NCBI GenBank assembly: GCA_937975745.1
Contig: CALJUK010000345.1
Span: 1-7,429 of the forward strand
Length of the DNA stretch: 7,429 bases
Direction of reading: 5' to 3'
Origin: an uncultured Planctomycetaceae bacterium
GTDB lineage: Bacteria > Planctomycetota > Planctomycetia > Planctomycetales > Planctomycetaceae
In this document: piece by piece, positions 1-6,070 of the stretch
Layout: the number at the start of each line of letters is the position of its first letter
Position numbering within the stretch: the stretch's first letter is position 1
Notes under the pieces: model-generated
The model's input: only the letters and a program-made list of their open reading frames with translations
Databases searched by the model: none
What the model was told of the DNA's origin: nothing
Made by a program: the position numbers and the translations under genes

Positions 1-201
1 AGTCGGAAACAGTTGTTAACACAAACTTAACACGGCGCACATTGAATGTTTACGTCACCTGTTCCCTTGGGTCAATCGGAGATTGGGAGATATTCACATT
101 CCAGGGGGCAACAGCTGAGAGACGCGGGACGACCGGACGTGGAAGAGTGTAAGGGGGAGTCGTACGGCAACCGGGGAGGGATGCCCTGGGCCGACAACAG
201 G
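1..201. other. No gene seen at the left edge
   Basis: This stretch lies downstream of the ruvX reading frame, which ends at 202. I see no reading frame with family motifs, no RNA gene and no convincing hairpin followed by a T-run. The first 45 bases are AT-richer than the rest. A plus-strand frame opens at 46, but it runs antisense into ruvX with no recognisable protein and is not called. Confidence 0.5.
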
Positions 202-714
202 TTACCGATCGATCGCGGTTGGCCGGGCTCCGCGGTCTTTGCTGTCCAGAAAGGACTGCAAGATTTGCTGGGCTGCCACCGAATCCAGCCGACCGCGCCG
301 CTTTTTGCTCGTCAGGCCTGTCGCCGCCAGTAACTCGTCGGCCGCGGCTGAAGTGTACCGCTCGTCCCAGTAGACGACGGTGAGTCTGGTAATTTGGCTA
401 GCCTAGCCACCAAAGCGGCGTGCTTCGCGCGCTTTGCCCCCTTCGTCGCCACTCATGTGGACGGGCAGACCGACCACAAGTCCGACGGCCCGGTAGTCGG
501 TCGCCAGAAATTCCAGGCGTTTGGCATCCTGTTCGACCGTCGTCCGTTGGATAATTTCCAGCGGTGCTGCAAAGTTTTGTTCGGGCGGACAGATCGCCAC
601 GCCGATTCGCCTTGTGCCGTAGTCGAGCCCCAGCAAGGGGCCCTGGCGCGGGACTTCGGCCGGCTGCGTGTCGGCCGGTGTGAACGCTGCTTTGCGATCA
701 GAGGAATCGTCCAT
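202..714 (-). pseudogene. ruvX: ruvX (YqgF-family putative Holliday junction resolvase), interrupted by an in-frame amber codon
   Basis: RuvX is an RNase H-fold nuclease thought to act on Holliday junctions and/or in pre-16S rRNA 5' maturation. From the ATG at 712-714 the frame shows the first catalytic motif GLDYGTRRIGVA (residues 29-40, Asp31) and GLPVHMSG (82-89) leading to EARRFGG (97-103). A TAG stop then occurs at 403-405 (codon 104). Beyond it the same frame continues with VVYWDERYT (113-121, second catalytic Asp and Glu) and KKRRGRLDSVAAQQIL near the C-terminus, closing with TAA at 202-204. The stop-to-WDER spacing matches E. coli YqgF, so no net frameshift is needed. Many homologues seem to have Trp at the stop position. 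A product ending at codon 104 would lack two of the three catalytic acidic motifs and should be inactive. The start overlaps the end of the guanylyltransferase gene by 17 bp, suggesting translational coupling. The first 25 residues are an unusual N-terminal extension. A sequencing error or suppression of the amber codon is possible. Confidence 0.85.
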
Positions 715-1774
715 AGCCCCGTTCTTCGATTAGCGCGACGAGTTGTTTGACGGCGTTTTCGTCATCTCGCCGCGCCACCAGTGTGGCATCGGGCGTGTGG
801 ACCACGATGCAATCTTCCAATCCGATCGTTGCGACCAGATGGTTATCGTCCGTCCGAATGATACAGCCCCGCGTCTGAAGCCCGACGTGTGGACCGTCGA
901 TTGTGTTCTGATTGTCGTCCTGTCCGAGCAGACGCGGCAGGGCGTACCAGCTTCCCAGATCGTCCCACTCGAATGGAGCCTCGATGACAGTCGTGTTGGG
1001 CGAACGTTCCAGAACGGCGTAGTCGACTGAGATCGAATTCAGTTTCGGGAACTCTCGGTGCAACACGTCCTGCTCGTCCGGCTTCCCCAGGCTGTCCGCG
1101 ATCTTCACCAAACCGGCGTACATCTCCGGTTCATACTCTTTCAACGCATCCAGAATTGCCCGGGCCCGCCAGACGAAGATGCCACAGTTCCAATAATAGC
1201 TGCCGGCCTTCAGATAACTCGCCGCGGTTGCCTCGTCGGGTTGTTCTTTGAATGCCCGGACCCGGTACGCCATTGTGTGCGCCGCATGTGTTTCTTTCGT
1301 CCGTTGGATGTATCCAAACCCCGTGGAAGGATACGTCGGCACGACGCCGAAAAGAACGAATGTTTCCGGCTGCTGCGCGACAACTGCGGCAGCCCGTTGG
1401 GCCGCTTCGCGGAATTTCTCGTTCGGGCGGATCACATGATCGGCCGGCATGACCAGCATGACACCATCCGGATCGCGGTGCAGAATGTGGATCGCTGCCA
1501 ACCCGATGCAGGGGGCGGTGTTTCGACCGCACGGTTCGATCAGCACATTCTCCGTCGGCAATTCGGGAAGCTGCGCCCGTGCCTGTTTCGCCTGAACCTG
1601 GTTCGTCACCACCCATTGTTGCGATGGCTTCAACCACCCTTCGCCGCGGGCGATCGTGTCCTGAATCATCGTCTTCCGCCCCGCCAGCCGAAGGAGCTGC
1701 TTGGGCGTTTCTTTGCGGCTCTGAGGCCAGAATCGTGTGCCGGATCCACCGGCCATAACGACTGCATGCAACAT
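698..1774 (-). CDS. manC: Mannose-1-phosphate guanylyltransferase
   Basis: Makes GDP-mannose and pyrophosphate from GTP and mannose-1-phosphate, in the cytoplasm, supplying mannose, fucose or rhamnose-type residues for glycans. At 358 residues it is a single-domain enzyme without the C-terminal phosphomannose-isomerase domain of bifunctional AlgA/ManC proteins. Motifs in order: the nucleotide-binding signature AGGSGTRFWPQSR (8-20) with PKQ (24-26), EPCGRNTAP (80-88), PADH (110-113), TGFGY, FKEQP (175-179), WNCGIF (195-200), DYAVLE (251-256) and WDDLGSW (270-276). The start MLHAVVMAGG places the signature at the normal distance from the N-terminus. A purine-rich AGAGGAA lies 13 bases upstream, a long spacing. 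In FKEQP, Gln178 replaces the Lys of the usual F-x-EKP sugar-phosphate site. The gene lies 62 bp after the UDP-sugar pyrophosphorylase and overlaps ruvX, so it is probably part of one operon. The family is certain; the substrate could be a related hexose-1-phosphate. Confidence 0.92.
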   Translation of the reverse strand: MLHAVVMAGGSGTRFWPQSRKETPKQLLRLAGRKTMIQDTIARGEGWLKPSQQWVVTNQVQAKQARAQLPELPTENVLIEPCGRNTAPCIGLAAIHILHRDPDGVMLVMPADHVIRPNEKFREAAQRAAAVVAQQPETFVLFGVVPTYPSTGFGYIQRTKETHAAHTMAYRVRAFKEQPDEATAASYLKAGSYYWNCGIFVWRARAILDALKEYEPEMYAGLVKIADSLGKPDEQDVLHREFPKLNSISVDYAVLERSPNTTVIEAPFEWDDLGSWYALPRLLGQDDNQNTIDGPHVGLQTRGCIIRTDDNHLVATIGLEDCIVVHTPDATLVARRDDENAVKQLVALIEERGYGRFL

Positions 1775-1836
1775 GGTGTTGTCGTAGTTCCTCTCTGCTT
1801 TGTGCGGTCTGCTGGGAGAGAATGCCGTCCCGCAAT

Positions 1837-3243
1837 CTACCGCAAGTAGGTCGGTTCCGAAAACGATTCGCGATCTGTCAGACGCTCCGCCAACTCGGCC
1901 CCATCGACGGCGAACAGTGGGCTAATCTCGACGGCGACTTCTGGCGACTGCGGAATCCCAGCCGCGACGAGCCAGGACCGATGCAATGCGAGCAGTGCCG
2001 TCTGCGCGGTTTCCGGCGAGTCGCTGCCAGATCGATTCTTCACGGGATTGAATTCGACGGCTCGATCGATCTCGAAGACCAGTGTCTGCGCGGCCTTGGG
2101 AAGCGCGTCGAAGATGAATTTCTCGAACTTGGTGGCGTTCGGGAAATCGGGCGTAATCTTGCGGCCTTGTTCGTCAATGAACGGGACCACCTTGCGAGCC
2201 AGGTGAAACGGCAGATCGATCTCATCCTGCAACAGGCGTTCAAAAAAGGTCCGCTGGAACGCGTGGATTGCCGTATTGCCGGCCCATAACCTCAGACCGC
2301 CTGTTTCGTCCGTTTGGGCAGCGATGTCCGCAGGGAGGTCGCTGTACTCGATGACTTGTGTCTGGCCGTCGATGTCGGCCACCAGTCCCATCTTCTCGTC
2401 GGCCGACCGCTTGGCAGCAACCTTGGTGGAGGCTTCGGATTCTCGCTGGTCATGGAAACCAAGAAAAACCGGATCGCAGACGACAGCCGTCGGATTGTCG
2501 ACCTGGTGGTAATACAGCGTCTCGATGCCGCGCCGCGACATCTCTTCCAGGCAGCCGGATCGTTCGATCGCCCGCAACATTCCGCCGTGACCATCGGGAC
2601 TGGCTACGACTTGGTCTTTTTCGGCAAGCAGGACTTTTCCCGACCGGCTGTCGACGGCCGGCATTGTTCCCTGCTGAAAGAAGAAGACATCCGCCGGGTC
2701 GAGGCCAAAAAAGTGATTCTGTTGGAAAAACGCGACCGTTTCATCATGCGTGGCGTCGCTGGTCATGATGAAGTAGGGAATTGGTTTTCCGGCCTGTCGA
2801 CTGCGGGCCAGCAGTTGCTCAGCGAGAATCTGAAAGAGGCTGTTCCGGCTGACCGGTCCGATCGGAAACATTCCCTTCGGATGTGGAAAGCCCAGCCGAC
2901 TTCCCTGACCGCCTGCAACCAGGATGCAGCCGACGCGACCAGCGGCCAGGAGTGCAAGCCCCCGGTTTCGGGCCGTCGTGTGAATGTCCTGATCGGCTGA
3001 GGTCTTCGGAAGGCGGACGACTGTTGCGGGCGGTTCTGCCCGAGCGGCCTTCTCGACTGCGGACTCGCCGTCGCCGCCGGTTGGCTGCGAGATTTCGTGC
3101 AATTGTCGAAAGTCGATTTTATCCAGCTGGCTGGCGAGGGCCTGCTGTTTGGCGGGGGGCAACTCAGGCCACCAGGCGAGCAGATGCTCGTGTCCGCTTC
3201 GCAGGAGCTTCTCGACCAGCTTCGGATTCGGGTTTGCACTCAT
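1837..3243 (-). CDS. UDP-sugar pyrophosphorylase, eukaryotic UAP1-like (UDPGP family)
   Basis: Predicted to make a UDP-sugar and pyrophosphate from UTP and a sugar-1-phosphate, most likely N-acetylglucosamine- or N-acetylgalactosamine-1-phosphate. It belongs to the UDPGP fold family rather than the bacterial GlmU or GalU types. Seen in the 468 residues: the uridylyl-binding loop AGGQGSRLGFPHPKGM (110-125), SRNSLFQILAEQ (131-142), IMTSDATHDETVAFF (158-172), FFFQQGTMPA, PDGHGG (215-220), HQVDNP (245-250) with DP (256-257), EKMGL (282-286) followed by VIEYSDL, GN (321-322), KFEKFIFD (371-378) and EFNPVKN (396-402). This order matches UAP1/QRI1-type enzymes. The same frame stays open upstream to 3789, but the added 182 residues overlap the DUF5658 gene and resemble no protein. 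The ATG at 3241-3243 gives a family-like length, although no strong Shine-Dalgarno sequence precedes it. UTP-glucose-1-phosphate uridylyltransferase is the main alternative. Confidence 0.88.
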   Translation of the reverse strand: MSANPNPKLVEKLLRSGHEHLLAWWPELPPAKQQALASQLDKIDFRQLHEISQPTGGDGESAVEKAARAEPPATVVRLPKTSADQDIHTTARNRGLALLAAGRVGCILVAGGQGSRLGFPHPKGMFPIGPVSRNSLFQILAEQLLARSRQAGKPIPYFIMTSDATHDETVAFFQQNHFFGLDPADVFFFQQGTMPAVDSRSGKVLLAEKDQVVASPDGHGGMLRAIERSGCLEEMSRRGIETLYYHQVDNPTAVVCDPVFLGFHDQRESEASTKVAAKRSADEKMGLVADIDGQTQVIEYSDLPADIAAQTDETGGLRLWAGNTAIHAFQRTFFERLLQDEIDLPFHLARKVVPFIDEQGRKITPDFPNATKFEKFIFDALPKAAQTLVFEIDRAVEFNPVKNRSGSDSPETAQTALLALHRSWLVAAGIPQSPEVAVEISPLFAVDGAELAERLTDRESFSEPTYLR

Positions 3244-3277
3244 CGGGGGCTGCGTTGAAAGGTCTCGGAGAGATTCG

Positions 3278-3309
3278 CCGACACACCGCCGGTTGGGTGA
3301 CGGTGTCGG
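3278..3309. repeat. Imperfect inverted repeat between the membrane-protein gene and the pyrophosphorylase gene
   Basis: CCGACACACCG (3278-3288) can pair with CGGTGTCGG (3301-3309) around a 12-base loop, with a two-base AC bulge. The pairing gives nine base pairs. On the minus strand it would lie in the leader of the pyrophosphorylase gene, about 35 bases before its start. No T-run follows, so it is not a standard intrinsic terminator. It could be a leader structure, a protein-binding site or chance. Confidence 0.3.
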
Positions 3310-3350
3310 ATGCGTTGAATAGGTCGATCTTAACGGATCGTTGCGGCGAG

Positions 3351-3764
3351 TTACAGCAGCCCCAGATTCACCACAAGTAGTCGGACGCTGTAGAGAACGA
3401 CGCACGCCGTCAGAAGAGAGGCACCGTTCAACAGCCAACGGGCCGTTCGCGGACGATGGGCGTACACAATCTGGGCAATGACAGCGACAAAGGCTACCAG
3501 GACGAATTTGAAATAGACCATCCCTCGGATCCCCCAATGGGCCAGGAAGTAGTCTGCGAGTGGATTGGATTCTCGGAAACCACCCATGTGCAGCAGTCGG
3601 TGCGTCATGAAGACATCGAGCGCATTGGCCAGAATGAAGACTGCGGTCTCTCGTTCCAGCGGAAGTTGCTTGCGGAAGACAGTATGCCAGGTCCCCCGCG
3701 AATGTTGTGAGTCGACGTCCGAATGCCGGGGAGAATTCTTGGGCACGACATCGCTTTCTGACAC
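3351..3764 (-). CDS. Small three-helix membrane protein, DUF5658-like
   Basis: Function unknown. The 137-residue product has a hydrophilic N-terminal tail (about 1-38) and three hydrophobic segments, about 40-58, 83-101 and 111-130, so it should sit in a membrane. The features that recall DUF5658 are ETAVFILANALDVFMT (39-54), with an Asp inside the first segment, the turn GGFRESNPLADYFL (61-74), and WGIRGMVYFK (77-86). The start is GTG at 3762-3764, with no clear Shine-Dalgarno sequence. An internal start is possible because the first 30 residues carry no family signature. The gene heads the minus-strand cluster, 107 bp before the UDP-sugar pyrophosphorylase, but nothing in the sequence ties it to sugar-nucleotide synthesis. 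The family assignment is from memory of the motif pattern. Confidence 0.75.
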   Translation of the reverse strand: MSESDVVPKNSPRHSDVDSQHSRGTWHTVFRKQLPLERETAVFILANALDVFMTHRLLHMGGFRESNPLADYFLAHWGIRGMVYFKFVLVAFVAVIAQIVYAHRPRTARWLLNGASLLTACVVLYSVRLLVVNLGLL

Positions 3765-4026
3765 GCGTTACAGACGAACGTGATGGCACGACAGAATGGG
3801 CGAGCAGTCTCGGATTCGAGAGTCCGCGTCAGCAGTGCCGGATCGAAGTGATCGCGATCGATGACACCGTCGACAGAGAGAGACCATCAACCGAGAGATT
3901 CGGCGACTCCATGCGGCATGCGTAAGATACCATCAATAGAGCGCTTACGTCTAGACGGCTGATCTCGTTCGGTGGCAAGGCAGGCCTCACGCTCAAATTC
4001 ATATCGTCTCCGGTCCACCAAACGGG
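3765..4026. other. Intergenic stretch with no recognisable gene
   Basis: This is the region between the divergent DUF5658 gene and the recognisable part of the phosphoesterase remnant. Short frames occur on both strands, but none has family motifs. I looked here for the missing N-terminal metal-binding motifs of the phosphoesterase (the D-x-H and GNHD types) and did not see them in any plus-strand frame. At 262 bp the stretch is also too short to hold that half of the protein. A promoter for the minus-strand operon should lie here, but none could be assigned with confidence. A 10-bp palindrome, GATCGCGATC, occurs at about 3849-3858. Confidence 0.45.
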
Positions 4027-4242
4027 GGCGTGGACGACGCCTTCGAACTGCATGCCGCGTGGCTTTCATTGGTTGGTTGCTTTGCGTATGATGCCTTTTT
4101 GTCGGCAAACTGCGTGGTGAACCGACTTCTCGACGGCAGCCAGATGAGAAGCGGCGCCTTCAGTGCGACTGTGAAGGACTGTGTGAAAAGGCTGGTGCGC
4201 TTACCAGCATTTTCGAGCAGGCCCTGATGCAGGTAGCCCGCA

Positions 4243-4270
4243 CTCGGCGGTGCGATCTCGGCGGTGCGAT
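4243..4270 (+). repeat. Perfect 14-bp tandem duplication in the phosphoesterase remnant
   Basis: CTCGGCGGTGCGAT occurs twice without a gap, at 4243-4256 and 4257-4270. Removing one copy joins the frame reading RTRRCD directly to the one reading GGVCGHVH, which is the expected family sequence. The duplication is therefore a frame-breaking mutation, not a functional repeat. Confidence 0.9.
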
Positions 4271-4360
4271 GGGGGGGTGTGCGGTCACGTGCATGCCTCA
4301 AACATCTTGCAGGTTAAAGGGTTGGCGTACTGCAATACGGGGACTGGGCCGAGCACTTCA

Positions 4361-4392
4361 CGGCATTGTTGGAACACGGCATTGTTGGAACA
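4361..4392 (+). repeat. Perfect 16-bp tandem duplication in the phosphoesterase remnant
   Basis: CGGCATTGTTGGAACA occurs twice in a row, at 4361-4376 and 4377-4392, followed by a further CGGC. One copy encodes the TALLEH part of the conserved GDW-x-E-x-x-TALLEH segment. The extra 16 bp shift the frame by one and happen to offset the 1-base loss at 4339-4342, so the downstream C-terminus is read again in the frame used before that loss. Confidence 0.9.
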
Positions 4393-4495
4393 CGGCGGCG
4401 GTCGACTGGCCACCGTCGATTTCGACCCGGAAACTGGCGAGATTGTGGGTGAATGGAGCGAAATTCGGGCCAAACCGCTCGTGTCGCGACAGTAA

Positions 4496-4813
4496 ACGTT
4501 CACCGAACACGGTCCAGAACCAGTGCCGGAGCCGGTTCCTCTGTCGTAACGGACGTGCTCTGACTGAAGATTTGAGCGGATTCGTCTGAGTCCCGATGCA
4601 AAAACGCAGGTACGCAATCGATTCAACGGCAACGTCAATTCTGCCGAGGTAGAGACGGAACACCACGCAAAACGTTCGGATCAAGGTTTCTTGATTTTCG
4701 ATCTACAGTGCATCGCACAACCCGAAATTGACCCGCCCCAAATGGGGGACCGAGGCCCGATCCACTGCCGACTGGATGGCCGACGCACAAACTGAGCGCC
4801 CCGGCGCGGTCGC
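4496..4813. other. Intergenic stretch upstream of btaA
   Basis: No gene is recognised between the end of the phosphoesterase remnant and the btaA ribosome binding site. Open minus-strand frames here are either antisense extensions from btaA or short and without motifs. The btaA promoter may lie here, but I see no good -35/-10 pair and no Pho-box-like direct repeat of CTGTCAT type. The only small structure is the hairpin at 4680-4695. Confidence 0.45.
4680..4698 (+). terminator. Short hairpin followed by a T-run, possible weak terminator
   Basis: ATCAAG (4680-4685) and CTTGAT (4690-4695) form a perfect 6-bp stem with a GTTT loop; the T that closes the stem is followed by TTT (4696-4698). The stem is short and AT-rich for a strong terminator. 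It lies about 185 bp after the stop of the phosphoesterase remnant and 130 bp before btaA, so it could equally be an operator-like dyad or chance. Confidence 0.25.
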
Positions 4814-4817
4814 AGGA
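4814..4817 (+). promoter_or_regulatory. Ribosome binding site of btaA
   Basis: AGGA lies 8 bases before the ATG at 4826-4828, a normal spacing. It supports this start, which also puts the conserved N-terminal BtaA motif at residue 21. Confidence 0.65.
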
Positions 4818-4825
4818 CATCTCGC

Positions 4826-6025
4826 ATGATACGTGAAGGCCTTTCTCGCGCCGGCTTCAAATTGGTGCATGGTCGGCATCTGGTCTACAACCAATGCTGG
4901 GAAGACCCCCGGTTGGATCATCAGGCCCTCGAATTGGGGTCTGACGACCACGTGGTGATGATTACCTCGGCCGGCTGCAACGCGCTGGACTATGCTCTCA
5001 AAGGTCCGCGGCGAATCGACGCCGTCGACGTCAATCCCCGGCAGAATGCGCTGCTCGATTTGAAACTGGCGGGAATCCGCGCGCTGGATCATGAGCCCTT
5101 CTTCGAGTTGTTCGGCCGCGGTCGGACCGACCAGTGGAAGTCGCTGTACCAAAGCCATCTTCGCAGTGAACTTTCCCCAATGTCGCGGCGGTTCTGGGAC
5201 AGCAAGGGAGCCGACCTGTTCTCGAAACGGAGACGGGGTAGCTTTTACTTTCGTGGGACATCCGGCACATTTGCCTGGTTCGTGAACGTCTACATCAATC
5301 GGATCGCCAAACTCCGCCACGCGGTCAACGAATTGTTGGCAGCGAAGACGGTTGAGGAACAACGCGATATCTTCGAACGCTACCGCCTGCGGAGTACGCT
5401 CTGGAAGCCCTATGTGCAATGGGCCATCCGCCGCGATATGGCACTCGCCATGCTGGGTGTTCCCAGGGCGCAGCGGAAGCAACTCGACCGTGACTACATC
5501 GGCGGGATTGCCCAGTTCGTGATCGACCGGGTCGAGGCTGTCTTCACGCGGTTGCCGTTCGCCGAAAACTACTTCTGGCGGGTCTATCTGACTGGCGAGT
5601 ACACACCCGAATGCTGTCCGGATTATCTTCGTCGGGACAACTTCCAGAAGCTCAAGGACGGGCTGGCTGATTCGGTCCAGACACACACCACGACAATCAC
5701 TGGATTCCTCGAACAGAACGAAGACCCGGTCACACGGTATGTCCTGTTGGACCACATGGACTGGATGAGTGCCAATCTGCATCGAGGTCTGGCGGAAGAA
5801 TGGCAATGGATCGTGACACGGGCCGCTCCAAGCGCGCGGGCCATTTGGCGAAGTGCCGGGATGCAGGTCGATTTTATCGACCCGATCGAAGTTGAACGCA
5901 ATGGTGAGAAAGTGCGGGTCGGCGATCTGCTGACCTACAACAAATCGCTCGCCGAAGAGCTTCACGCTCGTGACCGCGTGCATACATACGGCAGCTTCTA
6001 CATCGCCCAGTTCCCGTCCAGCTAA
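4826..6025 (+). CDS. btaA: BtaA: S-adenosylmethionine:diacylglycerol 3-amino-3-carboxypropyltransferase
   Basis: Transfers the 3-amino-3-carboxypropyl group of S-adenosylmethionine to the free hydroxyl of diacylglycerol, giving diacylglyceryl-homoserine. This is the first of two steps to the betaine lipid DGTS, at the cytoplasmic membrane. The 399-residue protein (DUF3419/BtaA family, typical length) shows LVYNQCWEDPRLD (19-31), MITSAGCNALDY (45-56) as the SAM-binding loop, IDAVDVNPRQNALL (64-77), a middle segment with YFRGTSGTFAWF, and LLDHMDWM (307-314) towards the C-terminus. These are hallmark BtaA motifs and no essential part appears to be missing. btaB follows 45 bp later on the same strand, so the two are probably co-transcribed. 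In bacteria that make DGTS, these genes are typically switched on by phosphate shortage, but no clear Pho box was seen here. A 426-residue antisense frame (4703-5983) also stays open but has no family motifs. Confidence 0.95.
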   Translation: MIREGLSRAGFKLVHGRHLVYNQCWEDPRLDHQALELGSDDHVVMITSAGCNALDYALKGPRRIDAVDVNPRQNALLDLKLAGIRALDHEPFFELFGRGRTDQWKSLYQSHLRSELSPMSRRFWDSKGADLFSKRRRGSFYFRGTSGTFAWFVNVYINRIAKLRHAVNELLAAKTVEEQRDIFERYRLRSTLWKPYVQWAIRRDMALAMLGVPRAQRKQLDRDYIGGIAQFVIDRVEAVFTRLPFAENYFWRVYLTGEYTPECCPDYLRRDNFQKLKDGLADSVQTHTTTITGFLEQNEDPVTRYVLLDHMDWMSANLHRGLAEEWQWIVTRAAPSARAIWRSAGMQVDFIDPIEVERNGEKVRVGDLLTYNKSLAEELHARDRVHTYGSFYIAQFPSS

Positions 6026-6061
6026 TGCCTCGTTTTCGTTTGCAGCATCTCAGGTAATCGC

Positions 6062-6065
6062 GGAG
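6062..6065 (+). promoter_or_regulatory. Ribosome binding site of btaB
   Basis: GGAG lies 5 bases before the ATG at 6071-6073. With the 45-bp gap after btaA, this fits separate initiation on a shared transcript. Confidence 0.6.
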
Positions 6066-6070
6066 TTGGA

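Larger units (their letters stand above)
4027..4495 (+). pseudogene. Decayed 3' half of a PlcP/LpxH-like metallophosphoesterase gene
   Basis: Protein fragments of one calcineurin-type phosphoesterase can be followed through three frames to the TAA at 4493-4495. These are GDAFELHAAWLSLVG-like sequence with AYDAFLSANCVVNRLL, then FSATVKDCVKRLV, then TSIFEQALMQVARTRRCD, then GGVCGHVHA with the metal-binding GHxH, then YCNTG, GDWAEHFTALLEHGGG and TVDFDPETGEIVGEW. The order and spacing match the C-terminal half of proteins annotated as UDP-2,3-diacylglucosamine hydrolase-like, a group that includes the phosphate-stress phospholipase C PlcP. Four lesions explain the frame changes: a 1-base loss near 4201-4203, a 14-bp tandem duplication (4243-4270), a 1-base loss in the G-run at 4339-4342, and a 16-bp tandem duplication (4361-4392). 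The N-terminal half with its metal ligands is absent. The remnant lies just upstream of btaA in the same direction, which favours PlcP over LpxH. The 5' boundary given is approximate. Confidence 0.82.

Noticed and set aside
46..333. 95-residue plus-strand frame near the left edge
   Set aside because: It has no recognisable motif, and its right part is antisense to the conserved C-terminal half of ruvX.
1058..1849. 263-residue plus-strand frame
   Set aside because: It is antisense to the guanylyltransferase gene, which accounts for this DNA with a full set of motifs.
2314..3000. 228-residue plus-strand frame
   Set aside because: It is antisense to the UDP-sugar pyrophosphorylase, with no family motif of its own.
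3244..3789. 182-residue N-terminal extension of the UDP-sugar pyrophosphorylase frame
   Set aside because: The extension has the low-complexity Arg/Pro/Ser character of a shadow frame and overlaps the DUF5658 gene. The ATG at 3243 gives a family-like protein.
4250..4495. 81-residue open frame that could be called a small intact phosphoesterase-like gene
   Set aside because: It is open only because a 1-base loss and a 16-bp duplication cancel. The stretch between them is out of frame, and the N-terminal half of the family is missing.
4496..4825. Search for a Pho box upstream of btaA
   Set aside because: No CTGTCAT-type direct repeat was found by eye, so phosphate control cannot be claimed from the sequence.
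4703..5983. 426-residue open frame on the minus strand, longer than btaA on the other strand
   Set aside because: It is antisense to btaA over nearly its whole length and has no family motifs. The plus-strand frame has unmistakable BtaA motifs and a ribosome binding site.
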